From Lacinutrix mariniflava (GTDB taxonomy: Bacteria > Bacteroidota > Bacteroidia > Flavobacteriales > Flavobacteriaceae), in the NCBI RefSeq assembly GCF_001418015.1, contig NZ_LIQG01000018.1, positions 47,511 through 111,510 on the forward strand: a DNA stretch of 64,000 nt. The letters run 5' to 3'. Below are positions 25,640 to 33,383 of the stretch, in pieces. A program made the position numbers and the translations under genes. The notes beneath the pieces were generated by a model. That model was not told the origin of the DNA. It saw only the letters and a program-made list of their open reading frames with translations, and searched no databases. Each line of letters opens with the position of its first letter. The first letter of the stretch is position 1.

Positions 25640-26473
25640 ATGAGAACTATATTTATATTATTTATTCTTTTATTTACATCTAACTATGTACTGGCTTGTG
25701 ATTGTGAAAAACCTAAAATTGCTTTAGAGTTTTATAATTCCGAGTATGTATTTAAAGGTAAAGTTACCCAAAAGGTTTATAGTGATGATTTATCTTCATA
25801 TTTGATAACAGTAAAAGTTATAAATCATTATAAAATTAAAGATAGTCTACCCAAAGAATTCCAATTTCCTTTTCGTTCAAAGCATAATTATAACAAAAAT
25901 TCTTGTGATTTTTTTATTGATAAATATGAATCCCTTTTACTTTATGTAAAGAAAGAAGATAATTCTTATAAATTTAGTTTAATGTGCTCAAATTCTAAGA
26001 GAATTACTAATAAACCAATTAGTACAAAAGAATTGGCAATTTTAGAAAATTTTAAAAAGTTTAATCTAAATAATTACATCTTAGAAAAAGAAAAAGGCTT
26101 TAGCTATTCAAAACCTATAACAAATGTTGATTCAATTATTAGTATGTTTAAAAAAAATAAAATAGAAAAAAAACAATTTTCCATTGTAATAGTGGATATA
26201 GACGAAAAAGGCAAATTAATTAATGCTAACTTACATTATAAATTAGAGCCAATTAAATATAAAATTATAGATAGTATTTTCGGCTTAAATTATCTTATAA
26301 ACAAACAATATCGAAAACCAGAAAATAATTTTGAGTCAGTTATCTTAAAAATTTCAAAAAAAATAACAGATTGGTTACCTTATCGAAATTTAAAAACAGG
26401 AGAAGCTGTACGGCACCGAAAATATCTTAAATTTCAATCAAGTATGAAAGGTGAATTAATATTTGAGTATTAA
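25640..26473 (+). CDS. Secreted protein with TIMP/NTR-like N-terminal domain
   Basis: 277 residues from ATG 25640; an upstream in-frame ATG at 25583 would overlap the previous gene and bury the signal peptide. The signal peptide ends YVLA, leaving a mature protein that starts with CDCEKP. Metalloproteinase inhibitors of the TIMP family also begin with Cys-x-Cys after signal removal, followed by a 'N(S/A)(D/E)xV' strand; here it is FYNSEYVFKGKV. Two more cysteines (C89 in NSCDFFIDKYESLLLYV and C116 in FSLMCSNSKR) fit the NTR-fold pattern. Residues about 150-277 are of unknown fold. A lipid anchor on the same Cys is possible, though the lipobox VLAC is poor. The gene directly follows the HExxH lipoprotein. 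Confidence 0.7.
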   Translation: MRTIFILFILLFTSNYVLACDCEKPKIALEFYNSEYVFKGKVTQKVYSDDLSSYLITVKVINHYKIKDSLPKEFQFPFRSKHNYNKNSCDFFIDKYESLLLYVKKEDNSYKFSLMCSNSKRITNKPISTKELAILENFKKFNLNNYILEKEKGFSYSKPITNVDSIISMFKKNKIEKKQFSIVIVDIDEKGKLINANLHYKLEPIKYKIIDSIFGLNYLINKQYRKPENNFESVILKISKKITDWLPYRNLKTGEAVRHRKYLKFQSSMKGELIFEY

Positions 26474-26502
26474 AAGAAAAACGAACCACAACCATGTATA
26501 TA

Positions 26503-26555
26503 AAAAATAGCAGTTGAGAGTGAAACTTTAAGTTTTGTTCTTTTTTGCTATTTTT
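26503..26555. terminator. Terminator between convergent genes
   Basis: Stem AAAAATAGCA / TGCTATTTTT with a long loop that contains a second small inverted repeat (AAACTT / AAGTTT), T-rich on the right side. It lies between the TIMP-like gene and the convergent lipoprotein gene. Confidence 0.6.
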
Positions 26556-26643
26556 GTTCTAAACTGAAAAATGGCACATATAAAACTGCTGCTTCCCATA
26601 TACAAATCCGTTATAGAACTTCGATCCAACTTAAAAAAGAATA

Positions 26644-28080
26644 TTAAATCTTCCTCAAATACCCATCAAAAACATAACCTGTTTTATTGATATCGTATAG
26701 AATTTTACACCAACGACCAGTAACGGTTTTATTATTTGCTTCTTTCAGTTTAAAATCTATTTTAGATCTTGCAATAATTTTTACTCGAGTATTATAATCT
26801 AGTTTATCTATACGTTCTGTAAAACCTGGTTTTTCTCTAACAGACAATCCGTTTTTAGCATCTACATAAGCTTCAAAACCAGTTACGCTGTCTTTAGTAA
26901 ATTTAACATCTTTAAAATCGTAGACTTCATCAATATTATAAACGTGAGTCGTTTTACCTTCTTGATCGTCCTTTTCAACATTATAAACCGTTTCGTTACC
27001 AATTTTGGTAATAATTAATCTATTATTAAAACCCGTATTAGCAGTTGGAATATTAAAGGTTTCGTCGGCTTGGTAACTGCCTGAAAAATCGCTTTCGGTG
27101 TTTCCGCCTTCGCTTTCCGTATACAATTCGTTAATTAATGTGTTATTGCTTGTGTAACCAAAAAGCATGTTACTGTAACCGTAAACATCCCAAGTTTCTC
27201 CTAAGCCATCATTGGTAATCTCTACTAATTCTTGAACGTTACCAATAGAAAAATTGGTGTAATTTTTTTTAACTTTGTTTACCGCATAGAGTATTTCTAT
27301 ATAATTTTCTTTCGTTTTAAGTATGTTGGTGTCAACAATAACACCTTGTTTTCTAAGTATCGATTTATGCACGCTTTCTCTCCTATTTAATAGCGTTTTT
27401 TCAATACTATAAGTATAATTTTTATCCTTTTTAAAAACATGTTTAAACACTGTATTAGTTATTGGAAACGTTTTTTGTTCTGCTACTACTCCATTACCTA
27501 TAATTTCTAATTTTTTAGTTGTGTTGGATATTTCGGTATTAGAAATTTTATTAATTATAGACGTATTTAAGGTGAAAAAAGTGTCTTTAATATTTAAAGT
27601 ATTCTTCAGTAACATATCTTTAGGAAACGTTATTGTTTCTTCAAGTTTTAATAATTTTCTATTGCTTTGTCCAACAAGCAAATCGTAAGTAGAACCATTG
27701 GCTAGCTTAAAACTAATTAAGCCAACTTCGGTTTTAACTTCAGGAAAAACTACCGATTTTACTTCTTTAAAATCTTGTTTTAAAACCACGTCAGGATTAC
27801 ACTGTTTTAAGAGTTTAGGTAAAGATATTTTATCTATTACTTTATTTTTATATTCTAAGTATAAATGTAAAGAGCAATATTCATTTTGACGATTAAGCCT
27901 TGCAACAACCAAGTTTAAACTATCTTCTGTTTTAAACTTAAAACTAATGAAACCTTCTATTGGCACAAATTGATTCTCCTTATTTACAGAGCCTATAAAA
28001 CCCGGATTGCTTTCATTTTTACATGCTGAAAACATAAATAAAACAAGAATAAGTATTGTAAATGAGTGTTTCACTTTCAT
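26644..28080 (-). CDS. Lipoprotein with C-terminal bacterial SH3 domain
   Basis: 478 residues. The signal peptide ends in the lipobox FMFSAC followed by KNES, so it is lipid-anchored. The middle part (about 30-370) is rich in beta strands and polar residues and matches nothing I recognise. The last ~70 residues look like an SH3b domain, often a peptidoglycan or peptide binder: GLSVREKPGFTERIDKL, then VKIIARS, then GRWCKILYDINKTGYVFDGY. The start overlaps the stop of the upstream gene (ATGA), so the two form a tightly coupled operon. Role unknown. Confidence 0.7.
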   Translation of the reverse strand: MKVKHSFTILILVLFMFSACKNESNPGFIGSVNKENQFVPIEGFISFKFKTEDSLNLVVARLNRQNEYCSLHLYLEYKNKVIDKISLPKLLKQCNPDVVLKQDFKEVKSVVFPEVKTEVGLISFKLANGSTYDLLVGQSNRKLLKLEETITFPKDMLLKNTLNIKDTFFTLNTSIINKISNTEISNTTKKLEIIGNGVVAEQKTFPITNTVFKHVFKKDKNYTYSIEKTLLNRRESVHKSILRKQGVIVDTNILKTKENYIEILYAVNKVKKNYTNFSIGNVQELVEITNDGLGETWDVYGYSNMLFGYTSNNTLINELYTESEGGNTESDFSGSYQADETFNIPTANTGFNNRLIITKIGNETVYNVEKDDQEGKTTHVYNIDEVYDFKDVKFTKDSVTGFEAYVDAKNGLSVREKPGFTERIDKLDYNTRVKIIARSKIDFKLKEANNKTVTGRWCKILYDINKTGYVFDGYLRKI

Positions 28081-28628
28081 TTGTAGATTTTCTCTTTCTT
28101 TAAGTTGCCTTTTTCGTCATAAATTTTCCAAAGACCAATCTTATTTAAATTTTTAATTGGACCTTCTTTTTTTAAATAGTTTACACAAAGTTTATAGGAG
28201 TAACTGTATAGTTTTTTATAACCAAAAACGTCTGTAAACTTCCAAGTGTCCTTCATAAAATCATCTACATCATTAGTATTTACTTTAATTTTATTTATTT
28301 CGAATTCTTCTATTATATTGCCGCTACTATCAGAATATTTATAAGATAAGTAGTTACCGAAATTATCAAATTCAGAATCGGTAATTACATTTCCTCTTTT
28401 ATCATATTGTCGATATTTACCAGCAATAAACTCATAAATATAATCTTGATATTGATAAACAAGTTTAGTTCCCGATTCCTTTTTAAAACCATTATTATAT
28501 TTAGTGTCAATAGTTATAGAATCGACTAAAACAAAACGACTTGTAAACTGTTGATAAGACTTTGTCTGTTGAGCAAATAAAGCTGTCGAGCCGATAAAAA
28601 ATAAAAGTAGTACTAAAAATCGCTTCAT
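28077..28628 (-). CDS. Secreted hypothetical protein with MORN-like end
   Basis: 183 residues with a clear signal peptide (MKRFLVLLLFFIGSTALFAQ). The body has YRQYDKRGNVITDSEFDNFG and, at the C-terminus, GLWKIYDEKGNLKKEKIY. Such 'G-x-W-x-x-Y(y/d)-x-x-G-x-L' repeats are typical of MORN-like (antitoxin YwqK-like) repeats in Bacteroidota. It overlaps the following SH3 lipoprotein gene by 4 bp. No function can be given. Confidence 0.65.
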   Translation of the reverse strand: MKRFLVLLLFFIGSTALFAQQTKSYQQFTSRFVLVDSITIDTKYNNGFKKESGTKLVYQYQDYIYEFIAGKYRQYDKRGNVITDSEFDNFGNYLSYKYSDSSGNIIEEFEINKIKVNTNDVDDFMKDTWKFTDVFGYKKLYSYSYKLCVNYLKKEGPIKNLNKIGLWKIYDEKGNLKKEKIYK

Positions 28629-28738
28629 TAAGGATTATATTTATATTAATTATGTTGAAAATTAATGATAATAATTGAGCTTAAGAAATTAACAAATTAT
28701 TAAAGTGATTGCTATAAAATGAACTCAATAATTTTCAA

Positions 28739-28746
28739 TACTTTTG
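28739..28746 (+). promoter_or_regulatory. Candidate promoter of gcvT-glsA
   Basis: TACTTTTG fits TAnnTTTG. A start about 6 bp downstream would leave a 5' leader of about 60 nt before gcvT, in which TTTTCG-TTTACA-CGAAAA (28780-28797) forms a 6-bp hairpin ending 17 bp before the ATG. Confidence 0.45.
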
Positions 28747-28814
28747 TTCAACAAATCAACATTAACAAAACACTATAGATTTTCGTTTACACGAAAAGAA
28801 TAAACCTTTTACCA

Positions 28815-29885
28815 ATGAAAAATACAGCATTAACAACAACACACGAAGCACTAAGTGCTAAAATGGTACCATTTGCAGGCTACAACATGCCAGTACAATA
28901 CGATGGTGTAAATATAGAACACGAAGCAGTTAGAAAAGATTGTGGTGTTTTTGATGTCTCGCATATGGGAGAATTTCTAATAGAAGGACCTAATGCTTTA
29001 AAACTAATACAAAAGGTGTCTAGTAATGATGCTTCAAAATTAACCATAGGGAAAGCACAGTATTCTTGTTTACCTAATGATGATGGTGGTATTGTAGACG
29101 ATTTAATTATCTACAAATTAAAGGAAGAAACATATTTGCTAGTTGTAAATGCTAGTAACATCGAGAAAGATTGGAACTGGATAGCGTCTAAAAATAATGT
29201 AGATGCTACCATGCGTGATTTAAGTGAAGAGTATTCGCTTTTAGCAATACAAGGTCCTAACGCTGTAGAAAAAATGCAAGTATTAACAAGCCATGACTTA
29301 GCAGAAATTAAATTCTACAACTTTGTAGTTGGTGATTTTGCAGGTATCGAGAATGTAATAATTTCGGCAACTGGTTATACAGGAAGTGGCGGTTTTGAAA
29401 TTTACTGTAAAAACAGCGAAGTAAAACAAATTTGGGATAAAGTAACCGAAGCTGGTGCAAAACCAATTGGTCTTGCTGCACGTGATACTTTACGTCTTGA
29501 AATGGGATATTGCCTTTACGGAAACGATATTACCGATGAAACGTCTCCATTAGAAGCAGGTTTAGGATGGATTACAAAATTTACTAAAAACTTTACAAAT
29601 TCTGAAGCTTTAAAAGACCAAAAACGTCTTGGTGTAGAGCGCAAACTAATTGCTTTTGAACTTGACGAACGTGGTATTCCAAGACAAGGTTACGATATTG
29701 TAGATGGCCAAGGTAAAAAAATAGGTGTAGTCACTTCTGGTACTATGTCTCCAATGTTAGGAAAAGGTATTGGCTTAGGTTATGTACCAATGGTTTTTAC
29801 AGATGTTAATAGTAAAATTAATATTCAAATTCGTAAAAACGCAGTGCCAGCAACTGTGGTAAAACTACCTTTTTATAAAGGATAA
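28815..29885 (+). CDS. gcvT: Aminomethyltransferase (glycine cleavage T protein)
   Basis: 356 residues, normal length. GcvT takes the aminomethyl group from lipoyl-GcvH and gives methylene-tetrahydrofolate and ammonia. It begins with [20 protein letters not shown]. It has [14 protein letters not shown] near 43-56 and [20 protein letters not shown] near 95-114 with the conserved Asp that contacts folate. The C-terminal part has [13 protein letters not shown] and [17 protein letters not shown]. GcvH and GcvP are not in the window. It is followed after 8 bp by glsA, suggesting one transcript. Confidence 0.95.
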   Translation: MKNTALTTTHEALSAKMVPFAGYNMPVQYDGVNIEHEAVRKDCGVFDVSHMGEFLIEGPNALKLIQKVSSNDASKLTIGKAQYSCLPNDDGGIVDDLIIYKLKEETYLLVVNASNIEKDWNWIASKNNVDATMRDLSEEYSLLAIQGPNAVEKMQVLTSHDLAEIKFYNFVVGDFAGIENVIISATGYTGSGGFEIYCKNSEVKQIWDKVTEAGAKPIGLAARDTLRLEMGYCLYGNDITDETSPLEAGLGWITKFTKNFTNSEALKDQKRLGVERKLIAFELDERGIPRQGYDIVDGQGKKIGVVTSGTMSPMLGKGIGLGYVPMVFTDVNSKINIQIRKNAVPATVVKLPFYKG

Positions 29886-29893
29886 ACATATTT

Positions 29894-30808
29894 ATGATCG
29901 ATTTCCAAAGCGTTATTGAAGACATACATAACAATTTAAAAAGCACAACAGAAAGAGGTGTTGTAGCTTCTTATATACCAGAACTAGCAAAGCAAAAAGC
30001 TTCTAGTTTTGGTATCTATATAAAACCTGTAAACGGTAATAGTTGCCAGGTTGGAGATTGGAATGTTCCTTTCTCAATACAAAGTGTATCTAAAGTTTTA
30101 GCATTATCTAAAGCACTTGCTTTTGAGGATAATAAAATTTGGGAGCGCATGGATGTTGAACCATCTGGAAATCCTTTTAATCATTTATCTTTATTAGAAC
30201 ACGAAAAAGGAATTCCTAGAAATCCATTAATTAACGCTGGTGCAATTGTAGTTGCAGATATTTTGGTTACACATCTTAAAAATCCTAAAGAAGATTTTTT
30301 AAATTATGTTAGAGGCATTTCTGGAGATCAAACTATAGATTATAATCTAGACGTAGCAGCATCAGAACAAAGAACAGGTTTTAAAAATTATGCAGCAGCA
30401 AACCTTTTAAAATCTTACAATAATCTTAATAACGATGTCGATGTTGTTTTAGATTTTTACTTCCACCAATGTGCTTTAGAAATGACTTGCGAGCAACTCG
30501 CTAATGCGTTCTATCTCTTTTCTAACAGAGGTGAATGTGTAAATAATATGCAACACTTAACACTAGGTCAAGTAAAAAGAATAAACGCCATAATGTTAAC
30601 TTGTGGCTTTTATGATGAGGCTGGAGAGTTTGCTTTCGAAGTCGGTTTACCTGGAAAAAGTGGTGTTGGTGGTGGCATTGTTGCCTTATTACCAAACGAT
30701 TTTGTTATTGTTACTTGGGCTCCTGGTTTAAATGCAAAAGGAAATTCTCTTATAGGAATGCAAGCACTAGAACAATTTACTACAAAGACAAACCGTTCTA
30801 TTTTTTAG
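29894..30808 (+). CDS. glsA: Glutaminase
   Basis: 304 residues, serine-dependent beta-lactamase-like glutaminase, which hydrolyses glutamine to glutamate and ammonia. The Ser-x-x-Lys catalytic motif is S64-V-S-K67 in PFSIQSVSKVLAL. Other family marks are MDVEPSGNPFNHLSLLEHEKG (in parts), NPLINAGAIV and GLPGKSGVGGGIVALLP near 246-262. It lies 8 bp after gcvT and 22 bp before an SDR-type gene. Confidence 0.94.
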   Translation: MIDFQSVIEDIHNNLKSTTERGVVASYIPELAKQKASSFGIYIKPVNGNSCQVGDWNVPFSIQSVSKVLALSKALAFEDNKIWERMDVEPSGNPFNHLSLLEHEKGIPRNPLINAGAIVVADILVTHLKNPKEDFLNYVRGISGDQTIDYNLDVAASEQRTGFKNYAAANLLKSYNNLNNDVDVVLDFYFHQCALEMTCEQLANAFYLFSNRGECVNNMQHLTLGQVKRINAIMLTCGFYDEAGEFAFEVGLPGKSGVGGGIVALLPNDFVIVTWAPGLNAKGNSLIGMQALEQFTTKTNRSIF

Positions 30809-30830
30809 CGTATAGAATTTACTTTTTTTA

Positions 30831-31664
30831 ATGAAGCAAGAAATAGACAAAAAACATAGAATATTAGTTTTAGGAGCTAGCGGCTTTATTGGCGAGGCTA
30901 TTTATAGAGAGCTCTGCTCCTATTTTAATACTTACGGAACGTACCGAACAGATAATTATAGTTTTGATAAGAATCAGCATTATTTTCAGTATAATGTTTT
31001 GGAAGATGATATTTTCGAAATTCTAGAAATAGTAAAACCAACAGTTATTGTCTCTGCGCTTCGTGGTAATTTTTCGGCACAAGTTATTGCACATGCACAT
31101 ATTTGCGAGTATGTAATTGCCAATAATGCGAAACTATTATTCTTATCTTCTGCTAACGTCTTCGACGCTTACAGTAAGTTTCCAAGTTACGAGTTAGACA
31201 AAACACTAAGCCATAGTATGTATGGCCATTTTAAAATTAAAATAGAAAACATGCTATTGCGCATGCCTAAAAAGCACATAGCAATTATAAGATTACCAAT
31301 GGTTTTTGGAGTACAATCTCCTAGAATTAAAGAAATTAAAGCCTTTTTAAAAGAAGGGTTGCCAATTGAGGTGTTTCCTAATTTGGTGATGAATGTTACT
31401 ACAGAAACTAAATTAACACAGCAAATTCATTATATAATTAACAGAAATAAGTCTGGTGTTTTTCATCTTGGAAGTAGCGATTTAGTGCATCACGACGATT
31501 TTATAAAAGAGGTTATTGAAACCTTAGGCGCTACTAAACCAATATTAAAAAACGTTTACACTACTAACGAAGAGCGTTATTTAGCTGTTTTAGCTAAAGA
31601 GAATAAATTACCGAAGCATTTACAATTAGAAAGTGATGCTGTTTTGAAGGAGTTGGAGGTTTAA
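30831..31664 (+). CDS. RmlD-like extended SDR (sugar-nucleotide reductase family)
   Basis: 277 residues. The Rossmann motif is ILVLGASGFIGEAIYREL (11-28). The catalytic Tyr and Lys are in SMYGHFKIKIENML (about 127-140, YxxxK). LLFLSSANVFDAYSKFPSY resembles the Ser-containing strand of dTDP-4-dehydrorhamnose reductase RmlD. It lacks the other rml genes, and the substrate is unknown. It is the third gene of the gcvT-glsA run and is followed 2 bp later by a small membrane protein gene. Confidence 0.82.
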   Translation: MKQEIDKKHRILVLGASGFIGEAIYRELCSYFNTYGTYRTDNYSFDKNQHYFQYNVLEDDIFEILEIVKPTVIVSALRGNFSAQVIAHAHICEYVIANNAKLLFLSSANVFDAYSKFPSYELDKTLSHSMYGHFKIKIENMLLRMPKKHIAIIRLPMVFGVQSPRIKEIKAFLKEGLPIEVFPNLVMNVTTETKLTQQIHYIINRNKSGVFHLGSSDLVHHDDFIKEVIETLGATKPILKNVYTTNEERYLAVLAKENKLPKHLQLESDAVLKELEV

Positions 31665-31666
31665 AT

Positions 31667-31939
31667 ATGTATAAAAATAAGCCATCAAAAAAAATAATAA
31701 GTTCTACTCTTATTGGAACTTTTACCTTTCTTATAATTGGGTTTATATTTTCACATATTTTTTCTAATTCTTGTAAATATCATGAACCAATAAATAAGGA
31801 AACTGGAAAAACTTTTAATATGTTTTTTAATTTAATTTCAGGCCATCCTGAAGCAAATAGATATTATTGGTTGTTAATGTTGTTCTTTGGAATTGTCTTA
31901 GGTTTTTTCATTCGAAAAAAGTGTAGGAATGTGTTTTAG
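31667..31939 (+). CDS. Small protein with two membrane segments
   Basis: 90 residues. Two hydrophobic segments are visible: about 13-32 (TLIGTFTFLIIGFIFSHIFS) and about 65-84 (YYWLLMLFFGIVLGFFI). Between them is a polar loop, and the C-terminus is basic (RKKCRNVF). It begins 2 bp after the SDR gene stop, so it is likely translated from the same mRNA. No family recognised. Confidence 0.6.
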   Translation: MYKNKPSKKIISSTLIGTFTFLIIGFIFSHIFSNSCKYHEPINKETGKTFNMFFNLISGHPEANRYYWLLMLFFGIVLGFFIRKKCRNVF

Positions 31940-31974
31940 TATTCTTATTTTTATAAAAATGAAACTTGTAAGAA

Positions 31975-32556
31975 ATGGAATGGTTAGAAAAAATAGTAGA
32001 TGAAACTTTAGCTAAAATGTCTAAAGAAGACATTTTAATGAAAGTACCAGATCCTGATATGCCGAAAGAAATGTTTGATTCTAGTGTTTCTTGCGAAAAT
32101 GATTGGAAAGGCTGGAAAGCAATAAAAAGCGTCTTTAATGATTCTGATTTAAACAGACTAGAAAGAATACTTGGGATTAAATTACCCATTTCTTATCGCT
32201 ACTTTTTAATGTACAAACATTTTTATCAATTAAGCATCCCGGATTTTGCTGTTAATTTACATACTCATTTACCTGATGAAAATCTTGATGGTTTTAAAGA
32301 ATTTCTTTATGAATATGAACCTGAATCTTTAATTGAAAAAGGTTTAATATACTTTGCAGATTTCCAGGATTATGGTTTGTTATGCTTTGATTCAACTGAA
32401 AAAAGAGAAAATAATGACTATCCAATAGTTTATATTGATCATGAGGAATTATCAATTAAACATCATTATGCAAATAATTTTAAAGAAATGTTGCTGGAAG
32501 ATAGAGAACGTGGTAATAGATTTATTTTAGAATTAAATGAATATTATAAGCAATAA
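31975..32556 (+). CDS. SMI1/KNR4 (SUKH superfamily) protein, likely immunity protein
   Basis: 193 residues, cytosolic. The SUKH core begins after about residue 55 with DSDLNRLERILGIKLPISYRYFL in two parts: the 'E..lg..LP.sYr.fL' pattern that defines SMI1/KNR4 proteins. It continues with YFADFQDYGLLCFDSTEK and ends with the helix HHYANNFKEMLLEDRERG. In bacteria such proteins are mostly antidotes to polymorphic or contact-dependent nuclease toxins. No toxin gene is in the window, so this would be an orphan immunity gene. The next gene starts at its stop codon (TAATG). Confidence 0.75.
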   Translation: MEWLEKIVDETLAKMSKEDILMKVPDPDMPKEMFDSSVSCENDWKGWKAIKSVFNDSDLNRLERILGIKLPISYRYFLMYKHFYQLSIPDFAVNLHTHLPDENLDGFKEFLYEYEPESLIEKGLIYFADFQDYGLLCFDSTEKRENNDYPIVYIDHEELSIKHHYANNFKEMLLEDRERGNRFILELNEYYKQ

Positions 32557-32993
32557 TGAATAAGCAAGATCTATTATTCCTATTACTAGGAGCTAGTTAT
32601 ACATCCTATAAATTTGCAGAAAAATATTTAAAAAACAATTTAAGGACTGAATTTAGGTATGATTTGGAATTAAATGCTTCTCATGATAATCCTGAATTAA
32701 AGCAGTTTGATATCTACCCAGAAGATAATGGTAAAAAATATTTTGATCTAACAGACAAAGAAGTCACTGAGATTTTATGCAAAAATGATAAAGTTCCTGT
32801 TTGGATTGATATAGCCGTTTCAAAATCTGATAGAAAGAAAACTACATTTAAACTTACGTGTGCTGGGAGATATAGCGACGATAAAAACGAATTCTATTAT
32901 AAAAATAATGGTTCTGGACCTTTTGGAATAAAAAGTCCAAACCTTCCCTATGGATTTAAGGAAGGGAGTAAATTTAGAATAAAAAAGAGATAA
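32556..32993 (+). CDS. Hypothetical protein coupled to the SUKH gene
   Basis: 145 residues, no signal peptide. The ATG overlaps the stop of the SUKH gene by one base (TAATG). It has a helical N-terminus (LLFLLLGASYTSYKFAEKYL) and a beta-rich C-terminal half (KVPVWIDIAVSKSDRKKT, then FKLTCAGRYSD). I do not recognise a family. The tight coupling suggests a role in the same defence or immunity module, but that is inference only. Confidence 0.55.
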   Translation: MNKQDLLFLLLGASYTSYKFAEKYLKNNLRTEFRYDLELNASHDNPELKQFDIYPEDNGKKYFDLTDKEVTEILCKNDKVPVWIDIAVSKSDRKKTTFKLTCAGRYSDDKNEFYYKNNGSGPFGIKSPNLPYGFKEGSKFRIKKR

Positions 32994-33023
32994 AAAAATA
33001 AATAAATTAAAATCAAAAACACC

Positions 33024-33314
33024 ATGCTAAAATTAACAAAACAAGACATAGAAAAACACTTAGAAAAGCTTCCAGAATGGGATTACGAAGACAACGCAAT
33101 CCATACAGAATATGAATTCAATAACTTTAAAGATTGCTTTAGTGCAATGTCTAGAATCGCTTTTGAGTGCGAAGCTTTAAACCACCATCCAGATTGGTCT
33201 AACACATACAATGTGTTAAATATTAAATTAACGACTCATGATGCCGGAGGTGTTACTTTAAAAGATATAAAACTAGCACAAGCTATTGAAGGTATTGTTG
33301 AAGAAGAAGAATAG
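33024..33314 (+). CDS. 4a-hydroxytetrahydrobiopterin dehydratase (pterin-4a-carbinolamine dehydratase)
   Basis: 96 residues, the normal size of PCD/PhhB. It dehydrates the 4a-hydroxy pterin formed by aromatic amino acid hydroxylases. The signature HHPDW lies at 54-58 within FECEALNHHPDWSNTYN, followed by LTTHDAGGVTLKD with the second conserved His. No phenylalanine hydroxylase gene is in the window, so a broader pterin-recycling or molybdopterin role is possible. Confidence 0.93.
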   Translation: MLKLTKQDIEKHLEKLPEWDYEDNAIHTEYEFNNFKDCFSAMSRIAFECEALNHHPDWSNTYNVLNIKLTTHDAGGVTLKDIKLAQAIEGIVEEEE

Positions 33315-33383
33315 TAAATACGTTCATAACTAGGATTATACTTACTTTTTTTTGTATTTTACAAGTCTAATTTACTGCCCTTA

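Noticed and set aside
26571..26690. 39-residue ORF between the TIMP-like gene and the SH3 lipoprotein gene
   Set aside because: It runs into the antisense of the lipoprotein gene and follows a terminator; probably chance.
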